A program made the position numbers and the translations under genes. Source: Acidobacteriota bacterium (lineage in GTDB: Bacteria; Acidobacteriota; Terriglobia; Acidiferrales; UBA7541). Taken from it: DNA of 5,240 bases. Each line of letters begins with the position of its first letter. Positions within the stretch are counted from its first letter, which is position 1. A model generated the notes under the pieces. The model saw only the letters and a program-made list of their open reading frames with translations. It was not told where the DNA came from and ran no database searches. The stretch lies in the NCBI GenBank assembly GCA_003153585.1, contig PLZZ01000134.1, positions 2,571 to 7,810 of the forward strand, written 5' to 3'. This document shows positions 1 through 5,240 of the stretch, piece by piece.

Positions 1-185
1 TGTCCAACGCGATTGACGCTTTTGCCGGAGGCCACGGCATTCGCGACGCGCAAGGCGCTTGGGGCGTCCTCACGCGCAATATCATCACGCGTCAGGACGC
101 TTTCCGCGTCGCCGTGATCAATGCCTTTGCGCCCTTTTTCAACCGCGCGATCTATTCGCTAAACGCGGAGCGCGAGTCGTTGTAG
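1..185 (+). CDS. yjjX: Inosine/xanthosine triphosphatase (YjjX/DUF84 family), C-terminal part, 5' truncated by window
   Basis: The window opens inside this gene; the reading frame begins at base 3 and gives 60 residues before a TAG stop. The visible part holds a GAWGVLTRN segment (visible residues 18-26), then TRQDAF (29-34), AVINAFAPFFN (37-47) and AIY (49-51). From memory, E. coli YjjX ends with the same order of elements: an EGAIGVFT-like strand, a TR pair, an AVILALSPFHN-like helix and a terminal VY. Members of this family hydrolyse ITP and XTP to the diphosphates, keeping deaminated purines out of RNA and DNA; they act in the cytosol. The tail after the AIY motif is about nine residues, so the C terminus looks complete. 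The nucleotide-binding N-terminal half is outside the window, so catalytic residues cannot be checked. The gene lies 57 nt upstream of tdk on the same strand and could be co-transcribed. The family call is fairly firm; the exact substrate is inferred. Confidence 0.72.
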   Translation, partial: SNAIDAFAGGHGIRDAQGAWGVLTRNIITRQDAFRVAVINAFAPFFNRAIYSLNAERESL

Positions 186-231
186 CCCCGGGGCAGTTAT
201 CCGGCCTTCATCTGTGCTAGCCTGATAAGAC

Positions 232-239
232 AAGGGGGA
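232..239 (+). promoter_or_regulatory. Candidate ribosome binding site of tdk
   Basis: AAGGGGGA lies four bases ahead of the GTG at 243. It is a purine-rich Shine-Dalgarno match at slightly short spacing and is the main support for the GTG start. A weaker AAGGGC at 255-260 would serve the in-frame ATG at 264, so this site does not settle the start. Confidence 0.5.
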
Positions 240-242
240 AGC

Positions 243-863
243 GTGGATATCGTCAAGGGCAACATGGGCTGGATCGAAGTGGTCGTCGGGCCGATGTTTT
301 CCGGCAAGAGCGAGGAACTCATTCGCCGCCTGCGTCGCGCGGAAATTGCGAAACAGCGCGTCCAGATTTTCAAGCCGGTAATTGACCAGCGCTACGCCAA
401 GAACGGAATCGTCTCCCACTCCGGCTTGGAGCTGGATTCGGAGCTGGTGCAAACCGGTGAAGATATTCTCTCGAAGGTCGCTCCGCGCACCGAAGTCGTC
501 GGTATCGACGAAGCGCAATTTCTCGGTGAAAGCGTCGTGGAGAGCTGCGTAAAGCTCGCCGATCTGGGCAAGCGTGTGATCGTCGCGGGCCTCGATACCG
601 ATTTCATGGGCCGCCCCTTCGAGCCCATGCCGCGCCTGCTGGCCGTTGCCGAAGAAATTACAAAATTGCTGGCGATCTGCATGCGTTGCGGTAATCCGGC
701 CGTGCACACGCAGCGGCTGGTGGCGTCGGAAGAGTTGATCGTGGTAGGCGCGGGCGGAATGTACGAAGCGCGTTGCCGGCGCTGCTTTGAGCCGCAGCTC
801 GCATTGCAGAAGGTCGAAGAGGAGAAATTGGCACCGGCGCCGAAAGCTCGCGCAGCGGGTTGA
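243..863 (+). CDS. tdk: Thymidine kinase, type II (TK1-like)
   Basis: Phosphorylates thymidine (and deoxyuridine) to the monophosphate with ATP in the cytosolic pyrimidine salvage pathway. Counting from the GTG start, the protein has a P-loop GPMFSGKS at residues 16-23, a Walker-B-like DEAQF at 89-93 whose Glu90 is the expected catalytic base, and [11 protein letters not shown] at 116-126, typical of the TK1 fold. The structural zinc site has two CxxC pairs, Cys146/Cys149 and Cys178/Cys181, and Tyr174 in the lasso loop sits where the family contacts the thymine. The length of 206 aa is normal, with a short Lys/Ala/Pro-rich tail that is probably disordered. Two starts are possible: GTG at 243 with AAGGGGGA just upstream, or ATG at 264 (giving [12 protein letters not shown]) preceded by AAGGGC. 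The second matches the short N terminus of most homologues, so the first seven residues are uncertain. All key residues are present, so the enzyme should be active. Confidence 0.96.
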   Translation: MDIVKGNMGWIEVVVGPMFSGKSEELIRRLRRAEIAKQRVQIFKPVIDQRYAKNGIVSHSGLELDSELVQTGEDILSKVAPRTEVVGIDEAQFLGESVVESCVKLADLGKRVIVAGLDTDFMGRPFEPMPRLLAVAEEITKLLAICMRCGNPAVHTQRLVASEELIVVGAGGMYEARCRRCFEPQLALQKVEEEKLAPAPKARAAG

Positions 864-908
864 TTTGCCGTTCGCTCTGCAACCATCCGCCCCCGCGAAG
901 AATCCATA

Positions 909-937
909 TTCACCTGAGCGGCAAAAAGCCCTAAAAT
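909..937 (+). promoter_or_regulatory. Putative sigma70-type promoter upstream of the exported-protein gene
   Basis: TTCACC (909-914, four of six matches to TTGACA) is separated by exactly 17 bases from TAAAAT (932-937, five of six matches to TATAAT). Transcription would start near base 944, leaving a leader of only about 13 nt before the ATG at 957. It lies in the 93-nt gap between tdk and the next gene, suggesting that gene is not simply read through from tdk. The prediction rests on consensus matching alone. Confidence 0.45.
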
Positions 938-956
938 AGGTGCTGGTCAGGCTGCC

Positions 957-1838
957 ATGTATATCCGCCAAATTATCCTCCTTGGTGCCGCGCTTGCTAT
1001 CAGCGCGGATCGAGCGGACATCAATCGGTATCGCACGCCCGTGCTTCCCGACGCTCCCATCCCGAACTCTTTGCCCGACTCCGGCCGCTCTACCGATTTG
1101 TTCGGCCCGGCCGTTTTCATCTCCGTGGTCGAGCAGTCGCCCAACAAGCAAACGCCGCTGCAACCCCAGTCGCGCCTCGAAATCGTCCGCTACGTCTCGG
1201 GGGAATTTGCGAAAGTCGTGTCGCCGATTCCTGCGGGAAGAAAAGGATTCAGAATCCCGGTCGGCCAGAAGCTGGATGACAAAGAACTCAGGAACGCGCT
1301 GCGTCATGAAGGCGCCGCGGTAAATACAGGCGAAACCGTCCAAGTGACGAATATTGAATTTCGCGCGAAAGAAATAGTCGTGCAGGTGAATGGCGGTGCA
1401 AGAAAACATTTCAATTTGCGCGAGCACGTTCAGATCAGCGCCGGAGGTTCCACGAACCCGCTGCCGTCCGGCCCGCAACAGAGGCCCGGCGGGACGCTGA
1501 TTCTTGATTACGGCAAGCCTGTGCCGGACATGAGCGCCGATGATGTGATGACTGCGCTGCAAGCCTTCCTGAGTTTTTCCAAGGAGCAATCCGCGGCCGT
1601 GAACTGGGTAGATACATTGCCGCCACAGTTTAGAGACGCGATCAAAGATCAAAAAGCCGTTGCGGGCATGGACCACGAGATGGTGCTTGCGGCTCTGGGA
1701 CGGCCGGATCACAAGGTACGCGAGCGCGATCCGGACGGCACGGAGACGGAAGATTGGATTTACGGCAATCCTCCCGCACGCACAGTCTTTGTCACCTTTA
1801 CCGGGGATAAGGTCATCCGCGTAAAGGAATTCGATTGA
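957..1838 (+). CDS. Exported protein of unknown function with BamE/SmpA-like C-terminal module
   Basis: I do not recognise this 293-aa protein as a named family. The N terminus looks like a Sec signal peptide: Arg4, a hydrophobic core IILLGAALAI (6-15) and small residues around 14-17. There is no lipobox cysteine, and no other membrane segment is evident. Residues 22-70 are Pro/Ser-rich and probably a flexible linker. Residues 72-161 form a compact-looking alpha/beta region beginning RLEIVRYVSGEFAKV and ending in alternating beta-type sequence (EIVVQVNGG, 139-147; REHVQIS, 155-161). A Gly/Pro-rich stretch follows (163-179). From 190 there is a helical region, then EMVLAALGRPDHKV (241-254), EDWIYG (265-270) and a final VFVTFTGDKVIRVKEF strand pair (277-292). 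That order (helix with LGxPD, W-Y-G strand, then a V-x-F...GDKV hairpin) is the BamE/SmpA pattern. The start is ATG 957 with a weak TCAGG at 947-951. The next gene, gap, has its own promoter, so a shared function is not implied. Periplasmic or envelope location is inferred. Confidence 0.85.
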   Translation: MYIRQIILLGAALAISADRADINRYRTPVLPDAPIPNSLPDSGRSTDLFGPAVFISVVEQSPNKQTPLQPQSRLEIVRYVSGEFAKVVSPIPAGRKGFRIPVGQKLDDKELRNALRHEGAAVNTGETVQVTNIEFRAKEIVVQVNGGARKHFNLREHVQISAGGSTNPLPSGPQQRPGGTLILDYGKPVPDMSADDVMTALQAFLSFSKEQSAAVNWVDTLPPQFRDAIKDQKAVAGMDHEMVLAALGRPDHKVRERDPDGTETEDWIYGNPPARTVFVTFTGDKVIRVKEFD

Positions 1839-1843
1839 CCGCG

Positions 1844-1872
1844 TTGACTTTTCTCGTTCTGCGCCCTAGCAT
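1844..1872 (+). promoter_or_regulatory. Putative sigma70-type promoter of the gap-pgk-tpiA-secG operon
   Basis: TTGACT (1844-1849, five of six matches to the -35 consensus) is followed after exactly 17 bases by TAGCAT (1867-1872, four of six matches to the -10 consensus). It starts five bases after the stop codon of the preceding gene and would begin transcription near 1879, giving a leader of about 60 nt ahead of gap. It is the best promoter match I found in the window and sits where the glycolytic operon needs one. No operator repeat is obvious around it. Confidence 0.55.
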
Positions 1873-1889
1873 CACCGTTCGTAAATACC

Positions 1890-1915
1890 TGCGGACGGGT
1901 TTGTCTCTGTCCGTA
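1890..1915 (+). promoter_or_regulatory. Potential hairpin in the gap 5' leader
   Basis: TGCGGAC (1890-1896) can pair with GTCCGTA (1909-1915) with one G-U pair, and the stem can extend inward by GGG (1897-1899) against TCT (1906-1908) with two more G-U pairs, leaving a six-base loop. It would fall within the predicted leader, 16 nt ahead of the gap ribosome binding site, which it leaves exposed. No T-run follows, so it is not an intrinsic terminator. It might stabilise the 5' end of the message, but chance pairing is possible. Confidence 0.3.
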
Positions 1916-1931
1916 TCCATCGCGTGTGCCC

Positions 1932-1937
1932 GGAGGG
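1932..1937 (+). promoter_or_regulatory. Ribosome binding site that fixes the gap start at ATG 1941
   Basis: GGAGGG lies three bases ahead of ATG 1941. An in-frame GTG at 1926 would place this strong Shine-Dalgarno inside the coding region and add five residues (MPGGR) ahead of the classic SIKVGINGFGRIGR start, so ATG 1941 is preferred. Confidence 0.7.
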
Positions 1938-1940
1938 CGA

Positions 1941-2945
1941 ATGTCGATTAAGGTCGGAATTAACGGGTTCGGACGTATCGGTCGCAATATTTTCCGCGCC
2001 GCGATGGAAGATCCGGCCATAGAAATTGTAGCCGTCAACGACATCACCGACTCCAAAACCCTGGCGCATCTGCTGAAATACGATTCAATTTTGGGCAACC
2101 TTCCTAATAAAGTTACGCATACGGAAGACACCATCGCGGTCGACGGCAAAGCATTCAAAGTTTTCCGCGTGAAGGATCCCGGAGAAATTGATTGGACATC
2201 CGTGGGCGCATCGATCGTTGTTGAATCCACGGGACTATTCACTGCCGGCGCCAACGCGCGCAAGCACATCCGCGGCTCGGTGAAAAAAGTAATCATTTCC
2301 GCCCCGGCCACGGATCCGGACGCCACCTTCGTTCTCGGCGTGAACGACAAATCCTACGATCCGGCGAAGCATCACGTCATTTCTAACGCGTCTTGTACCA
2401 CAAATTGCCTCGCCCCGGTCGCTAAGGTGATTCATGAAACCTTCGGAATAAACGTCGGAACCATGACCACTATCCATTCCTACACCAATGATCAAAAACT
2501 TCTCGACCTGCCGCATCCGGACCTCCGGCGCGCGCGTGCCGCTGCGCTTTCCATGATTCCCACTTCCACCGGCGCCGCGAAAGCTCTTCACCTCGTGATT
2601 CCCGAACTCAAGGGAAAGCTGGATGGTTTTTCGCTGCGTGTGCCCACGCCCAATGTCAGCGTCGTGGATTTGACGGTGATGACGGATAAGCCCGCGACGG
2701 TCGAGAGCGTAAACGCGGCACTGAAGAAGGCAGCCGAAGGCCCTATGAAGGGCATCCTGGCCTATACCGATGAAGAATTGGTCTCCATCGACTTCCGCGG
2801 CAATCCGAATTCTTCGATTGTGGATTCCGGCTACACGCGCGTGGTCGGCACGAACTGCGTGAAGATCCTCGCGTGGTACGACAACGAGTGGGGCTACTCG
2901 AGCCGCTGCCGCGACTTGATTAAACTTCTTGCCGCGCGGCTCTAA
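1941..2945 (+). CDS. gap: Glyceraldehyde-3-phosphate dehydrogenase, NAD-dependent glycolytic type I
   Basis: Catalyses the reversible conversion of glyceraldehyde-3-phosphate, phosphate and NAD+ to 1,3-bisphosphoglycerate and NADH, as a cytosolic homotetramer. The 334-aa product has the usual length. The Rossmann motif GINGFGRIGR is at residues 6-15. Asp34 ends the second strand (AVND, 31-34), where an acidic residue favours NAD over NADP. The catalytic motif SNASCTTNC is at 148-156 with nucleophile Cys152, and His179 in TIHSYTNDQ is the general base. LDLPHPDLRRARAAA (188-202) keeps the Leu-Pro pair of NAD-specific enzymes and the S-loop; STGAAKA (209-215) and RVPTPNVSVVDLTV (233-246) contribute to phosphate binding and the subunit core. 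WYDNEWGYS (312-320) closes the active site. The start is ATG 1941 after GGAGGG. It is the first gene of the operon, with 45 nt before pgk, and a good promoter lies upstream. Nothing is missing or truncated. Confidence 0.98.
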   Translation: MSIKVGINGFGRIGRNIFRAAMEDPAIEIVAVNDITDSKTLAHLLKYDSILGNLPNKVTHTEDTIAVDGKAFKVFRVKDPGEIDWTSVGASIVVESTGLFTAGANARKHIRGSVKKVIISAPATDPDATFVLGVNDKSYDPAKHHVISNASCTTNCLAPVAKVIHETFGINVGTMTTIHSYTNDQKLLDLPHPDLRRARAAALSMIPTSTGAAKALHLVIPELKGKLDGFSLRVPTPNVSVVDLTVMTDKPATVESVNAALKKAAEGPMKGILAYTDEELVSIDFRGNPNSSIVDSGYTRVVGTNCVKILAWYDNEWGYSSRCRDLIKLLAARL

Positions 2946-2990
2946 TTTTCCTGACAACAGACATTGCAACCCGTCATCATCGCTCCAAGC

Positions 2991-4205
2991 ATGAATAAGC
3001 TATCCATTCGCGATCTTGAAATGTCCGGCAAACGCGTGTTCATCCGCGTGGACTTTAACGTCCCGATGGACGGCGCGAAGATCGAGGACGACACCCGCAT
3101 CCGCGAAACCCTCCCCACTTTGCGCCTCGCAATCGACCGCGGCGCGCGGCTTGTTCTCGCATCTCATCTCGGCCGCCCCAAAGGCAAAATCGATCTGAAG
3201 TACAGTCTTGCGCCCGTCGCAGCCCGCCTGAGCGAACTTCTTGGCCGGCCGGTCGCGTTCGCCGGCGATTGTGTGGGCGCGGATGCCGAAGCGAAAAGCA
3301 AAGCGCTGCGCGACGGAGAAGTGCTGCTTCTTGAGAATGTCCGGTTTCATCCGCAAGAAGAAGCCAACGACCCGGAGTTTTCGCGCCGGCTAGCGCAGTT
3401 GTGCGACCAGCTTTTCGTCTGCGACGCATTTGGTTCCTCGCATCGCGCGCATGCCTCCGTTGTCGGCATCACCAAATTTGTTCGCCAGGCCGCGGCGGGC
3501 CTGCTGATGGAAAAGGAACTCACTTATCTCGGAAAAGCGGTATCGAATCCGGATCGTCCGTTCGTTGCCATTCTCGGTGGCGCAAAAGTTTCTGACAAAA
3601 TTGAAGTTGTGCAAAATCTGATGAAACTCGCGGACGCCATGCTGATCGGCGGCGCCATGGCCTACACATTTCTAAAATCGCAAGGTCTCCCAGTGGGGAA
3701 GTCCCTGGTCGAAAACGACAAGCTGGACCTTGCGCGGAATCTTCTCGAAGAAGCGCGCCGCCGCAAATTCCGTTTTGTTCTCCCCGTGGATCATGTTCTC
3801 GCTGAATCGCCCGACTCGGCGTCAACCCGCGTCACGGACATCGCACAGACTCCGGAAAACTTGATGGGCCTCGACATTGGTCCGAAGACTATCGCGCTCT
3901 TCAATCAGGAAATTGCCGCCGCCCGCACGCTTGTGTGGAACGGTCCAGTGGGCATGTTCGAGAAACCCGCATTCGCTCAAGGCACTCTGGCCATCGCGCG
4001 CGCCGTGGCTGCGGCTTCCGCTGCCGGCGCTACCTCGATCGTCGGTGGCGGGGATTCCGTCGCCGCAGTCGAACGGTCCGGCCTCGCTTCAAAAATTTCC
4101 CACATCTCCACAGGTGGCGGCGCTTCCCTCGAATTTCTTGCCGGCAAAAAACTCCCGGGCATCGAAGCCCTTACGAACAAATCCGAAAGCCGGAAGGAAA
4201 TTTAA
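2991..4205 (+). CDS. pgk: Phosphoglycerate kinase
   Basis: Transfers the acyl phosphate of 1,3-bisphosphoglycerate to ADP, the first ATP-yielding step of glycolysis; reversible and cytosolic. The product is 404 aa. The N-terminal substrate domain has RVDFNVP (19-25), SHLGRPKG (58-65), LLLENVRF (112-119) and [12 protein letters not shown] (145-156). The C-terminal nucleotide domain has [11 protein letters not shown] (194-204), GGAMAYTF (220-227), WNGPVGMFE (316-324), the GGGDS loop (352-356) and [11 protein letters not shown] (373-383). All expected substrate and nucleotide contacts are present. ATG 2991 is chosen because [25 protein letters not shown] is the family's normal N terminus; a longer TTG start at 2964 adds nine unconserved residues. 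No clear Shine-Dalgarno precedes either start, which is odd for a highly expressed gene. It follows gap by 45 nt and its stop codon abuts the tpiA start, so all three are probably one transcript. Confidence 0.98.
   Translation: MNKLSIRDLEMSGKRVFIRVDFNVPMDGAKIEDDTRIRETLPTLRLAIDRGARLVLASHLGRPKGKIDLKYSLAPVAARLSELLGRPVAFAGDCVGADAEAKSKALRDGEVLLLENVRFHPQEEANDPEFSRRLAQLCDQLFVCDAFGSSHRAHASVVGITKFVRQAAAGLLMEKELTYLGKAVSNPDRPFVAILGGAKVSDKIEVVQNLMKLADAMLIGGAMAYTFLKSQGLPVGKSLVENDKLDLARNLLEEARRRKFRFVLPVDHVLAESPDSASTRVTDIAQTPENLMGLDIGPKTIALFNQEIAAARTLVWNGPVGMFEKPAFAQGTLAIARAVAAASAAGATSIVGGGDSVAAVERSGLASKISHISTGGGASLEFLAGKKLPGIEALTNKSESRKEI
4194..4198 (+). promoter_or_regulatory. tpiA ribosome binding site embedded in the 3' end of pgk
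   Basis: AAGGA lies seven bases ahead of the GTG at 4206, inside the last codons of pgk. Ribosomes finishing pgk at TAA 4203-4205 would be placed right on the tpiA start, which favours translational coupling and supports GTG as the true start. Confidence 0.7.
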
Positions 4206-4958
4206 GTGTCTCGTCGCCCCGTAATCGCCGGCAACTGGAAGATGTACAAAACGCAGGCGCAAACGCGCGAGTTCTTTGCCGCATTCAAGCCCCTCGTCGC
4301 TCACTCCCGGCATTGCGAAATCATCATTGCGCCTCCGTTTACTGCGCTTTCCGTTGCCGTGGAATCCGCGGGCGGCACCGCGATTGCCGTTGCTGCGCAG
4401 AACGCGCATTGGGAACGCGAAGGCGCTTTCACCGGCGAAATATCCATGCCCATGCTGGTGGAAGCAGGCTGCCGCGGCGTAATTATCGGCCATTCAGAGC
4501 GCCGGCAATACTTCGGAGAAACTGACGAATCCGTAAATCGTAAGCTGCGCGCCGCGCTCCAGGCTGGACTCACTCCCATCGTTTGCGTCGGGGAATTGGC
4601 CGCCGAGCGCGACGCAAATCTGACCCACGCCGTGCTGAAACGCCAGTTTGAGGGCGGTTTGAACGCGTTGACCCATGCGGACTTCTCGCGTATTCTCTTA
4701 GCTTACGAACCGGTCTGGGCCATTGGTACGGGGCGGACTGCGACGCCGGAAATTGCGGCCGCGGTTCACCGCTTTTTGCGCGAACTCGCCGCCAAGCAGT
4801 TTTCGCCGGAATGTGCCTCCGCAATTCGTATCCTCTACGGCGGAAGCGTCAAGCCTGACAATATAAAAGGGTTGATGGCGCAGGAGGAGATTGACGGCGC
4901 GCTGGTCGGTGGCGCGAGCCTGGATGCAAAGTCGTTCGCCGCAATCGTGAATTTTTGA
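4206..4958 (+). CDS. tpiA: Triosephosphate isomerase
   Basis: Interconverts dihydroxyacetone phosphate and glyceraldehyde-3-phosphate, feeding Gap; a cytosolic TIM-barrel homodimer. The 250-aa product matches the family's usual length. Active-site residues are all in place: Asn10 and Lys12 in AGNWKMYK (8-15), the electrophile His96 in GHSERR (95-100), and the catalytic base Glu168 in AYEPVWAIGTGRTAT (166-180), which also holds the flexible loop that closes over the substrate. The phosphate-binding YGGSV (211-215) and ALVGGASL (232-239) follow. AAQNAHW (63-69) is the usual dimer-loop region. Loop 6 has Arg177 where many homologues have Lys, a mild change. The GTG start directly follows the pgk stop codon with no spacer, and an AAGGA site sits in the end of pgk, so translation is probably coupled. 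The next gene, secG, begins 49 nt downstream. Confidence 0.98.
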   Translation: MSRRPVIAGNWKMYKTQAQTREFFAAFKPLVAHSRHCEIIIAPPFTALSVAVESAGGTAIAVAAQNAHWEREGAFTGEISMPMLVEAGCRGVIIGHSERRQYFGETDESVNRKLRAALQAGLTPIVCVGELAAERDANLTHAVLKRQFEGGLNALTHADFSRILLAYEPVWAIGTGRTATPEIAAAVHRFLRELAAKQFSPECASAIRILYGGSVKPDNIKGLMAQEEIDGALVGGASLDAKSFAAIVNF

Positions 4959-4996
4959 AATGCCGCTAGCCGTTTGAAATTAATAGCCGCACTTAC

Positions 4997-5001
4997 TGGA
5001 G
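4997..5001 (+). promoter_or_regulatory. Ribosome binding site supporting the upstream secG start
   Basis: TGGAG lies six bases ahead of ATG 5008, a well-spaced Shine-Dalgarno. It argues for the longer form of SecG. A GGGTGGGT run at 5063-5070 lies six bases ahead of the alternative in-frame ATG 5077 but is a poorer match. Confidence 0.55.
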
Positions 5002-5007
5002 TTCGAA

Positions 5008-5240
5008 ATGTCATCGTGGACGAAATGGGGTTTGTCATTGCTGGTCGCCATCGCCTTGATCTGGGTGGGTTGGCGCATGACGTTTATTCTCGTGACTCTG
5101 CACGTAGCCGTTTGTTTTATATTGGTCATTGTCATCATGTTGCAGAGCGGTTCGGCTGCGGATTTGGCCGGAGCATTCGGCGGAGCGGGCAGTCAGACCG
5201 CGTTTGGTCCGCGCGGTGCGGCGACGTTCCTATCCCGCGC
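5008..5240 (+). CDS. secG: Preprotein translocase subunit SecG, 3' truncated by window
   Basis: SecG is a small membrane subunit of the SecYEG channel that assists SecA-driven protein export. The visible 77 codons stay open to the window edge. The conserved core is clear: a hydrophobic helix [21 protein letters not shown] (residues 25-45), then [15 protein letters not shown] (45-59) and the cytoplasmic loop [16 protein letters not shown] (62-77). The second membrane helix would follow outside the window. The first 23 residues include another hydrophobic stretch, [14 protein letters not shown] (9-22), which standard SecG proteins lack; an in-frame ATG at 5077 (residue 24) would give the usual SecG N terminus. 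The upstream start has the better ribosome binding site, so the start is unresolved. A glycolytic-operon position is seen in several bacterial groups, where tpiA-secG is a common pair. The 49-nt gap from tpiA holds no convincing promoter or terminator, so read-through is likely. Confidence 0.9.
   Translation, partial: MSSWTKWGLSLLVAIALIWVGWRMTFILVTLHVAVCFILVIVIMLQSGSAADLAGAFGGAGSQTAFGPRGAATFLSR

Noticed and set aside
186..242. Possible tdk promoter (TGCTAGCCT near 215-223 as an extended -10)
   Set aside because: Only three of six -10 positions match and no -35 element sits at a proper distance, so there is too little to annotate.
864..935. Possible terminator after tdk (GGCAAAAAGCC near 921-931)
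   Set aside because: The stem is only three base pairs with no T-run after it, and it overlaps the spacer of a better promoter match.
159..1712. A 517-codon open frame on the - strand spanning tdk and the exported-protein gene
   Set aside because: It is in exact codon register with both sense genes, so it stays open simply because they avoid TTA, CTA and TCA codons, which are rare at this GC content. Its translation is Arg/His-rich with no recognisable domain, while the sense strand holds an unmistakable thymidine kinase.
2235..2969. A 244-codon open frame on the - strand across gap
   Set aside because: It is antisense to a fully intact GAPDH, is rich in Arg, Gly and His, and shows no family motif.
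3935..4525. A 196-codon + strand frame bridging pgk and tpiA
   Set aside because: It overlaps two well-conserved enzymes in another frame and its product is an Arg-rich low-complexity sequence; it is a shadow of GC-rich codons.
4959..5007. Possible promoter or terminator between tpiA and secG (TTGAAA at 4974-4979)
   Set aside because: No -10 element occurs at suitable spacing and there is no stem with a T-run; the gap looks like a simple intra-operon spacer.
1..5240. Search for a novel defence, mobile or RNA-based system, including repeats, CRISPR, tRNA and IS ends
   Set aside because: Coding density is high with housekeeping genes on one strand, no direct or inverted repeat array was seen by eye, and no transposase or RNA gene signature is present.

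Overview
The window reads as an ordinary chromosomal segment from a moderately GC-rich bacterium. All recognisable genes lie on the + strand. Gene order and protein flavour (a gap-pgk-tpiA-secG run, a SecG with a QSG...[21 protein letters not shown] core, and a family-less secreted protein beside gap) suggest an Acidobacteriota-like soil bacterium. That assignment is an inference from memory of gene neighbourhoods and would need a 16S or marker-gene check.

Region 1 (1-863) is nucleotide metabolism. It starts with the C-terminal 60 residues of a YjjX/DUF84-type inosine/xanthosine triphosphatase, which removes non-canonical purine nucleotides. After 57 nt comes a complete type II thymidine kinase (tdk). 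Both genes deal with the nucleotide pool, one by sanitation and one by salvage.

Region 2 (864-1838) has a 93-nt gap with a plausible promoter, then a 293-codon gene for an exported protein of unknown function. Its C-terminal module resembles the BamE/SmpA fold.

Region 3 (1839-5240) is a central glycolytic operon. A good sigma70-like promoter (TTGACT-N17-TAGCAT) and a roughly 60-nt leader with a potential hairpin precede gap (glyceraldehyde-3-phosphate dehydrogenase). Then come pgk (phosphoglycerate kinase), tpiA (triosephosphate isomerase, whose GTG start directly abuts the pgk stop codon) and the 5' part of secG (Sec translocon subunit), which runs off the window. The three enzymes catalyse adjacent steps: TpiA supplies glyceraldehyde-3-phosphate, Gap oxidises and phosphorylates it to 1,3-bisphosphoglycerate, and Pgk harvests ATP.

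I see no mobile element, CRISPR array, tRNA, rRNA or integration scar, and no convincing new multi-gene system. The points most worth a second look are the unknown exported protein, an apparent N-terminal hydrophobic extension of SecG, and the leader of gap.
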